Source: Candidatus Aminicenantes bacterium UBA876 (GTDB taxonomy: Bacteria; Acidobacteriota; Aminicenantia; UBA2199). Taken from it: 8,617 bases of DNA. Below the pieces are notes generated by a model. That model was not told the DNA's origin. It did not search any database and worked only from the letters and a program-made list of their open reading frames with translations. The first letter of the stretch is position 1. Each line of letters opens with the position of its first letter. The DNA lies in the NCBI GenBank assembly GCA_002294665.1, contig DBFQ01000054.1, forward strand, positions 1 to 8,617, in the 5' to 3' direction. This document shows positions 1 through 5,548 of this stretch, in pieces. A program made the position numbers and the translations under genes.

Positions 1-350
1 TTCAGTGCGCCGGCGATGGAGCCGGAGCTGAAGCGGTCTTTACGCAGGATGATGGTAAAAAGTTTGACGATGGTTTCGATGTCGGCCTGGTTGAGTCTGG
101 CGGGGTCCTGGATGAATGTTGCGGCCTGGTCGTTCCAGGCGGGCCAGTCAAAGGGCTGGCAGAAGTTGTTATCGTAGAGGGCATTGTTGAAGCTGCTGAC
201 AAGGGGGGAATAGATGTAGGGGTCGAAAGGGCTGGTTTTGTCGTCGCAGGTGTAGAAGGGTTCGGCCGGATTTTCGATTCGCGGCATGAAGGCCAGGAGG
301 TTTCGGATCTGTTCCAGTGTGGGCGGGGTGATGGATTCGGACTCGGGCAT
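1..350 (-). CDS. DUF6508 domain protein, N-terminal part (runs off the left edge)
   Basis: An open frame starts at the ATG at 350-348 and stays open for 116 codons to the window edge, so the C-terminus is missing. The visible protein begins MPESESITPPTLEQIRNLLA and has no signal peptide or membrane segment. The stretch LYDNNFCQPFDWPAW (about residues 59-73), then ADIETIVKLFT and RKDRFSSGSIAGAL, resembles the DUF6508 family as I remember it: a Y-x-N-x-F-x-x-PFDW core, then an 'ADIET' helix, then a 'RKDRF..G..A' segment before a C-terminal 'I..IL+RL' helix that would lie outside the window. The function of this family is unknown to me. No Shine-Dalgarno sequence precedes the ATG, and a repeat module begins only 23 bases upstream (374), so the repeat may have replaced the original leader. 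Met22 is an alternative start. Family assignment is from recalled pattern only. Confidence 0.78.
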   Translation of the reverse strand, partial: MPESESITPPTLEQIRNLLAFMPRIENPAEPFYTCDDKTSPFDPYIYSPLVSSFNNALYDNNFCQPFDWPAWNDQAATFIQDPARLNQADIETIVKLFTIILRKDRFSSGSIAGAL

Positions 351-406
351 GAACAGAGGATAGCACCAACGCAGTCGAAAGTCTAAAGTCGAAAGGAAAA
401 GCACCT

Positions 407-690
407 GGCGCGGGGCAAAACAAGTGAAAAGTGAAAAGGTAAAAGTGAAAAGTGAAAACGAGGTGGCAGGTATCAGGTGACAGGAAGGCAGGTGTAGGGG
501 CGAAAAATTTTTCGCCCCTACTGCTTTTCCCACCCTCAACTCTCTCAACTACCTCAACTTGTTTTCAGCTCACTTGAATTTGGATCATTTGGATTTGTTT
601 GGAATTTCGGATTTGGGGTTTTTGATTTGAATAAAGGTGACAGGTATCAGGTCACAGGAAGGCAGGAGGGAACTTAGTCGAAAGTTGAAA
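407..690 (+). repeat. Intergenic repeat mosaic, copy A
   Basis: This block of about 280 bp is a near-identical direct repeat of 3234-3511. Matching parts in order are: a GGGGCAAA start; a GTGAAAAGTGAAAAGG array; the module AGGTGGCAGGTATCAGGTGA followed by CAGGAAGGCAGG; a 28-bp palindrome (494-521); CCCTCAACTCTCTCAACTACC; TTGAATTTGGATCATTTGG; then a second GGTGACAGGTATCAGG module and CTTAGTCGAAAG. The copies stay at an offset of exactly 2820 bases through most of their length. Copy A carries about 10 extra bases near 614-627 (TTGGGGTTTTTGA). It encodes nothing recognisable. Confidence 0.9.
494..521. repeat. Perfect 28-bp palindrome, copy 1
   Basis: GTAGGGGCGAAAAA is followed directly by its exact reverse complement. 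The stem is 14 pairs with no forced loop, GC-rich outside and A/T at the centre. It sits between the toxin gene end and the DUF6508 start. It could terminate toxin transcripts, but no clean T-run follows it on the minus strand. Related palindromes are at 3314, 3579, 5549 and 6910. Confidence 0.9.
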
Positions 691-774
691 GTAAAAGCAC
701 CTGTTCAAATGATCGAAAAACAAGTTGAGGCAGTGGAGAGCGTTGCGGGTGAAAAAAGAGGAAAAAGGCGCCAC

Positions 775-1032
775 TTATCTGTAAATGCCTTCGCGGGGAC
801 CGAATGAGAAGAGGATTAAATCCTTACCTTCCAGTTTATAGACCAGTCGCCGTGCCTGGGCGGCCGCCTGGTAGCGCAGTGAGCGCAGGTCACAGAATTC
901 GCCTTTCAACTTTTTGCCCTTTTCCGGGTCCCCCGACAGCATGTTTATCGCGTTCTTGAGGGCGTCTTTTTCTGCGGCGGATTTCACTTTTTTGCGCTGC
1001 TTGCGGAAGCGGGTGGTTTCCTTCAACAACAT
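775..1032 (-). CDS. RelE/ParE-family type II toxin
   Basis: This 85-residue protein has the size and layout of RelE/ParE-superfamily toxins, which are either ribosome-dependent mRNA endonucleases or gyrase poisons. An N-terminal basic helical half (RFRKQRKKVKSAAEKD) leads into a strand-rich half. It carries the family's LKG (42-44), an R-S-x-R pair (R50, R53), RRLVY (61-65), a hydrophobic strand (DLILFSFG) and a final R80 and Y84 where many RelE-like enzymes hold catalytic side chains. Its ATG directly follows the antitoxin's TGA with no gap, which implies translational coupling; only a weak GGAT lies upstream inside the antitoxin gene. Fold and toxin role are well supported by pattern and context. 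RelE-like versus ParE-like activity cannot be settled here. Confidence 0.88.
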   Translation of the reverse strand: MLLKETTRFRKQRKKVKSAAEKDALKNAINMLSGDPEKGKKLKGEFCDLRSLRYQAAAQARRLVYKLEGKDLILFSFGPREGIYR

Positions 1033-1260
1033 TCAGATCGCATCCAGATCCAATTGATGTGTCCGGCCGGCTTCATGGTCCGCCCGGGCGGCCAGGATCT
1101 CCTTGATCTCCTCAACGGTGAATTCCGGATTTTCAACGGCCAGCAGACCGATGCGCAGGGCGTATCGCAGGGCGCCGGAAAAATCCCGTTGTTCCCGGCC
1201 GGCCAGGGCGTCCACGTCCCGTACCAGGTCTTCGGGCATGACTATGCTTTTTCTTACCAT
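1033..1260 (-). CDS. Ribbon-helix-helix (CopG/Arc-like) antitoxin
   Basis: This small protein should neutralise the toxin encoded directly downstream and repress the shared promoter. The N-terminal segment RKSIVMPEDLVRDVDALAG followed by a helix to about residue 40 fits a ribbon-helix-helix DNA-binding domain, with the RKSIVMP strand contacting DNA. The charged C-terminus (TVEEIKEILAARADHEAGRT) is the expected toxin-binding tail. I chose the ATG at 1260 (75 residues) because GGAG lies 7 bases upstream. An in-frame ATG at 1275 would add five residues but has no ribosome-binding site and lies at the edge of the operator palindrome. The gene precedes the toxin gene, the usual order. The exact RHH subfamily is not determined. 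Confidence 0.87.
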   Translation of the reverse strand: MVRKSIVMPEDLVRDVDALAGREQRDFSGALRYALRIGLLAVENPEFTVEEIKEILAARADHEAGRTHQLDLDAI

Positions 1261-1274
1261 ATCCGTTCTCCGCA

Positions 1275-1315
1275 TATATAGTAATATATTATCATATAGA
1301 TTTCAAAGATAACAA
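1275..1315 (-). promoter_or_regulatory. Toxin-antitoxin promoter with palindromic operator
   Basis: On the minus strand two overlapping promoter readings are possible: TTGTTA (1315-1310), 16 bases, GATAAT (1293-1288); or TTGAAA (1306-1301), 17 bases, TACTAT (1283-1278). Positions 1275-1298 form a 24-bp palindrome (TATATAGTAATA plus an imperfect mirror) in which only two base-pair positions fail. It overlaps both -10 boxes and ends close to the antitoxin ribosome-binding site. That is where a ribbon-helix-helix antitoxin is expected to bind for autoregulation. Promoter strength and binding are inferred. Confidence 0.6.
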
Positions 1316-1359
1316 GTTGGAGAATTGGGAAAAAGGTGGCGGGAGGGCGGTGCGAACGA

Positions 1360-1674
1360 TCACAAGCCCCCAAACCATTGGCAATAGTTGTGCACAAAGT
1401 GCGCACAGGTACCATAACGGATATAGGAGGCTTCATCATCATAGTCCCAGCAATAGACTTTATGAACAGTCGCGCACATGTGCCAGTAGGCGCAAAAACT
1501 GGATTGCGGCCAATGTGACAAGTACTCTCCTTCGTAGCAGCATTGTTCCAGTGCCGCGCACGGCGCGCTGCTCATCGGGCATTGGGAGCGCGCCTCCAGG
1601 ATCACTCCGGTCAAGATCAAAACACTTGCGATGAGCAGCGCCATGATCAGAATGGATTTCCCTTTATTTTTCAC
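1360..1674 (-). CDS. Small exported cysteine-rich protein
   Basis: This 104-residue protein has a basic N-terminus (MKNKGK), a hydrophobic segment at about residues 8-25 and a likely signal-peptidase site near LEA-RS. The exported part of about 75 residues has nine cysteines, including a CC pair, and many aromatic and histidine residues (HWPQ, AYWHMC, HNYCQWF). That suggests disulfides or metal binding outside the cytoplasm. The start is a GTG at 1674 with GGAGGG about 6 bases upstream, both inside the end of the propeller gene, so the 11-base overlap implies coupled translation. I do not recognise the family. Its size, export signal and place beside a six-bladed beta-propeller gene recall the Bacteroidota NVEALA-peptide/propeller pairs, but no sequence match to NVEALA is visible. 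The odd cysteine number would leave one unpaired in a monomer. Confidence 0.72.
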   Translation of the reverse strand: MKNKGKSILIMALLIASVLILTGVILEARSQCPMSSAPCAALEQCCYEGEYLSHWPQSSFCAYWHMCATVHKVYCWDYDDEASYIRYGTCAHFVHNYCQWFGGL

Positions 1675-2737
1675 TTCTTCCCTCCTCCAGGATCATGATG
1701 CTGTCCTTGTACACGCCGTAAAAACGGTTGGCGGCCTTCGCCATCAGGATCACCTTGCAGGGCTTGGAAAACCTCCCGGTCAGCTTCCCTTCCAGGTCAA
1801 ACCGGAGCAGATCCCGGTTGCCCGGGGGCTCCAGGTAGAAATGGCCTTTTGTGTCTTCATCGATAAACCAGTTGTTGAACATGGTGAAAAAGGCGTCTTT
1901 CAAGTGGGGATCATGGGCGCGCTGTTTTACTTTGCCGCAAAACAGGGTCAGCGTTTCTTTGGGCCAGACCGGAAGCTTGCGGATCAGCCGATCCCGATCA
2001 AACAGGTAAAACGTGGAACTGTTCATCAGGAAAACCGCCAATCGTTGATCCGCCACGTACGCGCAACGTGTGTCGTAAGGAGTCGCGACAGCCATGAAGG
2101 CGTATTCGCCGGGTTGGATATCCAACAGCAGGCGGCTTTCGATCTCTTTGCGGGACAATAGCGGATACAAGCGCGCGCCGGTGGAATCGACCGCCTGGAT
2201 GCTATTGCTGCTGCGGTCGATACACAAAAAATTTTGCTTTGGACCCTGCAACGGGTAGAGGTAGTTTTCGCGGTTATGGGGAAAGGGGATGTCTTGAATG
2301 GGTTCGCCTTCGAGGTTGTATTGGATCAACTTGCGATTTCCTCCGTCGGAAAAATACAGTAAGCGGTTCTGAACCACTTCCGCATTCACCAGGAAACTCC
2401 CGGCGGCGTATTCGCCGGGGCCCTGGCCGATTTTGCCGAACACCCGGACCAGCTTGAAATTATTGTCAAACTTGAAAAACCTGCGCACCTTGAGGTCAAA
2501 CACATAGATGTTTCCATCACTGTCGGCGCGAACGTTCCATGGCCGAACCAAGAAGTGTTCATCCTCCGGATGGGAAGTGATTTCTGCCGTCTTTAGCAGT
2601 TTGTACAGCGGCGCCAGGCTTTCATCATGCGTGGGCTTCGGGTCGGATATCACACGGATCCCGCCGCCCGTATCCGCGGCAAATGCCGTCACCATGGTTA
2701 TCAGCAAAAACAAAACCAGCCGGAAAACGCGTTCCAT
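1664..2737 (-). CDS. Exported six-bladed beta-propeller protein
   Basis: This 357-residue protein has a signal peptide (MERVFRLVLFLLITMVTAFA, cleavage near AFAA-DT), so it acts outside the cytoplasm. The mature part shows recurring propeller blades: DSDGNIYVFD (72-81), then FFKFDNNFKLVRVFG and the hallmark GKIGQGPGEY (101-110) of the 6-bladed beta-propeller (BF3164/DUF5128-like) group. Later blades contain RLLYFSDGGNRKLIQYNLEG, FLCIDRSSNSIQAVDSTG, TFYLFDRDRLIRKLPVWP and HFYLEPPGNRDLLRFDLEG. The length fits the family. There is no lipobox cysteine after the signal peptide. GAGG precedes the ATG by 6 bases. The family's ligand is not known to me; a scaffold or binding role is likelier than catalysis. 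The last codons overlap the cysteine-rich gene, suggesting the two proteins work together. Confidence 0.85.
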   Translation of the reverse strand: MERVFRLVLFLLITMVTAFAADTGGGIRVISDPKPTHDESLAPLYKLLKTAEITSHPEDEHFLVRPWNVRADSDGNIYVFDLKVRRFFKFDNNFKLVRVFGKIGQGPGEYAAGSFLVNAEVVQNRLLYFSDGGNRKLIQYNLEGEPIQDIPFPHNRENYLYPLQGPKQNFLCIDRSSNSIQAVDSTGARLYPLLSRKEIESRLLLDIQPGEYAFMAVATPYDTRCAYVADQRLAVFLMNSSTFYLFDRDRLIRKLPVWPKETLTLFCGKVKQRAHDPHLKDAFFTMFNNWFIDEDTKGHFYLEPPGNRDLLRFDLEGKLTGRFSKPCKVILMAKAANRFYGVYKDSIMILEEGRSEK

Positions 2738-3054
2738 GTTTCACCTCACTGCGTTCATACCGCTTTTATTGCATGCGGTCAAAGGGTTCCCGGCGTATTC
2801 CGCCTCAACCTTCTCCCGCTGAAGTAGAAGCAATCCCGTTTCCAGAAACAGAATTTGTTCAATGAAAACAAAGCATGCCCCTGAAAAGAAGCCTGCCGCA
2901 ACCGATCCCAAAATACGCAGGTATCAACGCGACCGGTTGAGGCGAATTTTCTCTGAAAACATTCTTGGCCGGGCCAGACTTTAGTTGCCTCCGCCCGGCA
3001 TTTCATTGCCCGTGCAGTTCCACGGCTTCGCAAGAGGGGTTAGGGGAACCCATG
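2738..3054. other. Non-repetitive spacer with no supported gene
   Basis: This is the upstream region of the propeller gene (minus strand). It lacks the repeat modules found on both sides of it. An 84-codon minus-strand frame (2779-3033) has an arginine- and cysteine-rich composition, no ribosome-binding site and no recognisable domain, so I treat it as chance. The propeller promoter should lie here, but I find no convincing -35/-10 pair. Confidence 0.5.
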
Positions 3055-3146
3055 GAGCGGTGATGAGGTGACTGGGAGAACGGTGATGGGGGATTCGGGA
3101 GAGCGGTGATGAGGTGACTGGGAGGGCGGTGATGGGGGATTCGGGA
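3055..3146 (+). repeat. Two-copy 46-bp tandem repeat (built of 23-bp half units)
   Basis: Units 3055-3100 and 3101-3146 start GAGCGGTGATGAGG and end GGGGGATTCGGGA. They differ only at two adjacent bases (AA in the first, GG in the second). Each unit is itself two diverged 23-mers sharing CGGTGATG and a GGGA end, so there are four degenerate subunits. Near-identity of the 46-mers implies a recent duplication. No coding role. Confidence 0.92.
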
Positions 3147-3175
3147 GTATCAGTCGAAAGTGAATTCTTTTCATA

Positions 3176-3230
3176 CTTTTTTAACTTCTTGCCTCTTCAA
3201 CTTTCCAACTCTTCAACTTTTCAACTCTGG
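3176..3230 (+). repeat. Pyrimidine-rich TTCAACTCT-type array, copy 1
   Basis: After TTTTTTAACTTCTTGCC comes a run of roughly 8-9 base units (CTCTTCAAC, TTTCCAACT, CTTCAACTT, TTCAACTCT) ending in GGTATGG. The same block recurs at 3607 and 5576 and, inverted, at 8602. It directly precedes mosaic copy B. No gene is present. Confidence 0.85.
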
Positions 3231-3233
3231 TAT

Positions 3234-3511
3234 GGCGAGGGGCAAAGCAAGTGAAAAGTGAAAAGGTAAAAGTGAAATCGAGGTGACAGGTATCAGGTGA
3301 CAGGAAGGCAGGTGTAGGGGCGTAAAATCTTTCGCCCCTACTGCATTTTCCGCCCTCAACTCTCTCAACTACCTCAACTTGTTTTCAGCTCATTTGAATT
3401 TGGATCATTTGGATTTGTTTGGGATTTCGGATTTGAATAAAGGTGGCAGGTATCAGGTGACAGGAAGTCAGGAGGTAACTTAGTCGAAAGTCGAAAGTCT
3501 AAAGTCGAAAG
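3234..3511 (+). repeat. Intergenic repeat mosaic, copy B
   Basis: This is the near-identical direct partner of copy A (407-690) with the same module order: GTGAAAAGTG array, GACAGGTATCAGGTGACAGG module, palindrome (3314-3341), CTCAACTCTCTCAACTACC, TTGAATTTGGATCATTTGG, second CAGG module, then a GTCGAAAG array. The 22 bases at 3490-3511 are identical to 374-395, which lie upstream of copy A. This suggests the modules come from one longer repeated unit. It lies between the divergent propeller and sigma-factor genes. Confidence 0.9.
3314..3341. repeat. 28-bp palindrome, copy 2 (two mispaired positions)
   Basis: The sequence has the same outer arms as copy 1 (GTAGGGGCG and CGCCCCTAC). The centre reads TAAAATCTT, leaving two unpaired positions out of 14. 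The GC arms are intact. It lies between divergent genes, where a transcription terminator would not be expected. Confidence 0.88.
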
Positions 3512-3524
3512 AAAAAGCGAGGTG

Positions 3525-3564
3525 GCCCGCCTTCGCCAAGGCTTCGGTGGACAAGTCGGCGGGC
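3525..3564. repeat. 40-bp GC-rich inverted-repeat module
   Basis: GCCCGCC (3525-3531) and GGCGGGC (3558-3564) form perfect 7-bp arms around a centre containing TTCGCCAAGGCTTCGGTGG. It is embedded between the GTCGAAAG array and the CAGGAGGCAGTGTACGGG module. It occurs once in this window. I recall similar GCCTTCGCC...AAGTCGGCGG sequences as dispersed repeats in other environmental genomes, but have not checked this. Confidence 0.7.
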
Positions 3565-3578
3565 AAGCAGGAGGCAGT

Positions 3579-3606
3579 GTACGGGCGAAAAATTTTTCGC
3601 CCCTAC
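3579..3606. repeat. 28-bp palindrome, copy 3 (one mispaired position)
   Basis: The inner arms CGGGCGAAAAA/TTTTTCGCCC match copy 1. One outer pair is lost because base 3582 is C instead of G. It is preceded by the GAGGCAGTGTA module and followed by the pyrimidine array, the same order seen around 5549. Confidence 0.88.
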
Positions 3607-3662
3607 GTTTTTAACTTCTTGCCTCTTCAACTTTCCAACTCTTCAACTCTTCAACTTTGGTA
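3607..3662 (+). repeat. Pyrimidine-rich TTCAACTCT-type array, copy 2
   Basis: GTTTTTAACTTCTTGCCTC followed by CTTTCCAACTCTTCAACTC and TTCAACTTTGGTATAG repeats the array at 3176 almost base for base, including the GGTAT end. It abuts the upstream region of the sigma-factor gene. Confidence 0.85.
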
Positions 3663-3666
3663 TAGC

Positions 3667-3718
3667 TGTTCAAGGGGGTGATTCCCTGTCATAATAAATT
3701 GAACCTTTCGCGGGGTTC
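3667..3718 (+). promoter_or_regulatory. Candidate promoter/operator of the sigma operon
   Basis: A CATAAT at 3690-3695 is one base from the consensus -10, but the best -35 at 17 bases (TGTTCA, 3667-3672) is poor. Just downstream, GAACC (3701-3705) and GGTTC (3714-3718) form an inverted repeat 17 bases before the sigma ATG. GAACC also resembles the GGAAC -35 of ECF-dependent promoters, so autoregulation is possible. This is a weak, inferred site. Confidence 0.3.
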
Positions 3719-3734
3719 GTGCAACCAATAAGCG

Positions 3735-4298
3735 ATGGGCAAAGAAGCGAGCATGCAATCGGCGCAGGCAGGGATTAGGGATTCCGCCGGAAGTGACCTG
3801 GACCTTGCGTTTTACGGCGACCGCCTGCTGCGGGCCGCGTTTCTGCTCTGCCGCGATGAAGCCACGGCACATGACCTGGTGCAGGAAACCTTTTGCGCCG
3901 CCCTGCGCGGAACGGCCCCTTTCCGCGGCGAGAGCCGACCCTACACCTGGCTCTACTCCATTCTCTACCGCTTGTTCCTGCTCAACCTGCGCCGGGAAAA
4001 ACGTCGCCTCGGCATCCTGCAAAAAGTCGCCGCTAATCCGCAGGCCAGCAACGGTTACGACGATTCACTCAGCCGCCACCACCTGCTGAAGGCGGTGGAC
4101 AACCTGCCCCGCCGCCAACGCGACGTGGTGATGATGCGTTTTTTTGAAGAGCTGGCGTTGGCGGAGATCGCCGCGGTGCTGCGCGTTCCGGTGGGAACCG
4201 TCAAGTCCCGGCTGAACCGCGGCATTTCGGCTCTGCGCGTTCTGAGCCCGGCCCCCCGGACTTCCGGGGCGGATGTGCTTTCCGGAGATGCACCATGA
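3735..4298 (+). CDS. ECF-type RNA polymerase sigma factor
   Basis: This 187-residue protein has the two-domain layout of an extracytoplasmic-function sigma factor, which directs RNA polymerase to a small regulon. Region 2 spans about residues 25-90: FYGDRLLRAAFLLCRDEATA, the core-binding DLVQETFCAAL, then the -10 recognition segment RPYTWLYSILYRLFLLNLRR. Region 4 spans about 117-170: DNLPRRQRDVVMMRFFEELA and the helix-turn-helix LAEIAAVLRVPVGTVKSRLN. No region 3 is present, as expected. The ATG at 3735 lacks a clear ribosome-binding site; Met7 (3753) is an alternative start. Its TGA overlaps the ATG of the zinc-finger gene by four bases, the usual arrangement for a sigma factor and its cognate anti-sigma factor. 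The inducing signal is unknown. Confidence 0.93.
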   Translation: MGKEASMQSAQAGIRDSAGSDLDLAFYGDRLLRAAFLLCRDEATAHDLVQETFCAALRGTAPFRGESRPYTWLYSILYRLFLLNLRREKRRLGILQKVAANPQASNGYDDSLSRHHLLKAVDNLPRRQRDVVMMRFFEELALAEIAAVLRVPVGTVKSRLNRGISALRVLSPAPRTSGADVLSGDAP

Positions 4299-4777
4299 AC
4301 TGCAAAACCTGCCGTTCCCGTATGGAAGAGTGGCTGGACGGCGCTATGCCGCCGCGGCAAGCCGCACAACTGGAGCGCCACCTGGCAGCCTGTCCGCAAT
4401 GCGCCGGCTACCTGGAAGAGCGCCAGGCCCTGGCGCGCTCGCTGCGCCTGGCGGCAACTGCCGCCACAACGCATTTGCGGTACACGCCGATGGACCTTTC
4501 GTCCGCCGCAACGGTTCCGGCGCGGACGCATGCGTCCAACTGGCGTTACGCGCTCGCTGCCGCGGCCGCGTGCCTGGTTTTGGCCGTTGGCCTGTGGCTG
4601 GGCCTGGGGTCAGGTGGCGGATCTGCGATGCTGCCTGAAGGTGTAACCGCGGTGATCCTCGTGGAAGACGACCGGTCCAACCGCGAAGACGCCTTTATTT
4701 CCGGGCGCGAGTCGGGGCGCCGCTATCACATCCATTTGCAGGTAGTGGTAAAAAACAACGAAGGTCAACCGGGGTGA
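4295..4777 (+). CDS. Membrane-anchored zinc-finger anti-sigma factor
   Basis: This 160-residue protein begins with a zinc-binding anti-sigma domain: Cys3 and Cys6, then H29-x3-C33-x2-C36 in LERHLAACPQCAGYLEER. This domain binds and sequesters the ECF sigma factor in the cytoplasm. A hydrophobic helix at about residues 85-105 (YALAAAAACLVLAVGLWLG) should cross the inner membrane, leaving about 55 residues outside. That outer part is short and has no known sensor domain; it ends in HIHLQVVVKNNEGQPG. The 4-base ATGA overlap with the sigma gene indicates coupled translation and balanced dosage. Release could occur by regulated proteolysis or conformational change; the sequence does not say which. 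Confidence 0.88.
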   Translation: MNCKTCRSRMEEWLDGAMPPRQAAQLERHLAACPQCAGYLEERQALARSLRLAATAATTHLRYTPMDLSSAATVPARTHASNWRYALAAAAACLVLAVGLWLGLGSGGGSAMLPEGVTAVILVEDDRSNREDAFISGRESGRRYHIHLQVVVKNNEGQPG

Positions 4778-4805
4778 CAGCCGGGAACCGCGAAAGGAGA
4801 CAATC

Positions 4806-5504
4806 ATGAAAGTCATCAAAACAATTCTGGTGTTGTTGATCATGTTGTTCATGGCGCATGGCATGGGCATGGCAGCGGCGGAAGGACCCCTGGCCCTGGA
4901 TGAAAAGGCGGAGCGGCCCAAGCTGGTCAAGCGGGTCAACCCCGTTTATCCACCGGAAGCGGTCGAACAGAAGATCCAGGGCAGGATCCTGGTCGAGGCC
5001 GTAACCAGCACGGAGGGCAAGGTGATCAAGGTCGACATCATACCCCAGGAACCGCGCCAGCCCCTGCTGGAAGCGGCGGCGTTGGAAGCGGTGAAGCAGT
5101 GGGAATACGAGCCTTTCCTGGTGGAGGGCAAGCCCAAGGAAGTCAAGTTCACCGTGGTGATCACATTCCGCCTCAACGGTGATGCCAAGGTGGAAAAAAT
5201 CGCCCCAGTTGAGCGACCCAAACTGGTCAACCGCGTTGCACCGGTATACCCGCCGGAAGCCCTGAAAGAGAAGATCCAGGGGCTGGTTAAACTGGAGGTT
5301 CACATCGATGAGACCGGGGCTGTAAGCCAGGTCATCCCGGACCCGGAGCACCAGGCGGATCCCCTGCTGGCGGAAGCGGCGATGGCGGCGGTGCGCCAAT
5401 GGCGCTACGAGCCTTATTTGAAAGACGGTAAGGCCCGGCCGGCGGCGTTCAAGGTGATGGTGACGTTCCGCCTGGACAGCACACCGCCGCAGGAGAAGGA
5501 ATAG
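4806..5504 (+). CDS. Exported protein with two tandem TonB C-terminal domains
   Basis: This 232-residue protein has an N-terminal hydrophobic segment (VIKTILVLLIMLFMAHGMGM) and a likely cleavage site after MAAA. It carries two TonB_C-like domains at about residues 37-124 and 137-224. RPKLVKRVNPVYPPEA recurs as RPKLVNRVAPVYPPEA exactly 100 residues later, and each copy ends in an AV+QW.YEP..x.G+ strand and an F.V.VTFRL strand. TonB_C domains normally contact outer-membrane receptors and transmit proton-motive force. Here there is no proline-rich spacer, no ExbB/ExbD gene nearby, and the N-terminus may be cleaved, so classical energy transduction is doubtful. AGGAG sits 7 bases before the ATG. 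The gene lies 28 bases after the anti-sigma gene, so it is probably co-transcribed and part of the sigma circuit. Confidence 0.87.
   Translation: MKVIKTILVLLIMLFMAHGMGMAAAEGPLALDEKAERPKLVKRVNPVYPPEAVEQKIQGRILVEAVTSTEGKVIKVDIIPQEPRQPLLEAAALEAVKQWEYEPFLVEGKPKEVKFTVVITFRLNGDAKVEKIAPVERPKLVNRVAPVYPPEALKEKIQGLVKLEVHIDETGAVSQVIPDPEHQADPLLAEAAMAAVRQWRYEPYLKDGKARPAAFKVMVTFRLDSTPPQEKE
4914..5477 (+). repeat. 300-bp in-frame tandem duplication inside the TonB-domain gene
   Basis: The two domain-coding halves begin at 4914 and 5214, exactly 300 bases apart. They keep nucleotide matches such as AAGCTGGTCAA/AAACTGGTCAA and GAGAAGATCCAGGGG/CAGAAGATCCAGGGC. The copies have diverged but stay in register, so the protein arose by internal duplication, not by joining unrelated domains. 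Confidence 0.75.
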
Positions 5505-5510
5505 AAAAAA

Positions 5511-5548
5511 GGTGGCAGGTGGCAGGTTACAGGAAGTCAGGAGGCAGT
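5511..5548 (+). repeat. GGTGGCAGG...CAGGAGGCAGT module after the TonB-domain gene
   Basis: GGTGGCAGGTGGCAGGTTAC and AGGAAGTCAGGAGGCAGTGT are variants of the module found at 463-492, 3283-3312, 3443-3474 and 6884-6909. It begins six bases after the TAG stop and leads directly into the hairpin at 5549. Confidence 0.8.

Larger units (their letters stand above)
351..774. other. Gene-free spacer filled by repeat modules
   Basis: No reading frame here has coding character. The stretch consists of a GTCGAAAG-type array (374-395), a GTGAAAA-type array (423-458), the copy A mosaic with its 28-bp palindrome, and a short tail (about 690-774) that I cannot assign. It lies downstream of the toxin gene and upstream of the DUF6508 gene, both read on the minus strand. 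Confidence 0.7.

Noticed and set aside
494..521. Perfect palindrome read as an ordinary factor-independent terminator
   Set aside because: No clean T-run follows on the minus strand, and homologous copies lie between divergent genes; kept as a repeat element.
1631..2161. 176-codon plus-strand frame opposite the propeller gene
   Set aside because: It lies antisense to a gene with a signal peptide, blade repeats and a good ribosome site; its translation has no recognisable domain.
2779..3033. 84-codon minus-strand frame upstream of the propeller gene
   Set aside because: No Shine-Dalgarno, no domain, composition unlike the neighbouring genes; treated as chance.
407..3511. Composite transposon with copies A and B as terminal elements
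   Set aside because: No transposase, no coding capacity in the copies, and related modules occur at further sites without a paired partner.
3176..3662. Possible CRISPR array because of repeated short units
   Set aside because: Units are 7-9 bases, tandem and degenerate, without unique 30-40 base spacers, and no cas gene is present.
4695..5399. 234-codon minus-strand frame opposite the TonB-domain gene
   Set aside because: Antisense shadow of a well-supported gene; its internal repetition only mirrors the tandem TonB domains.
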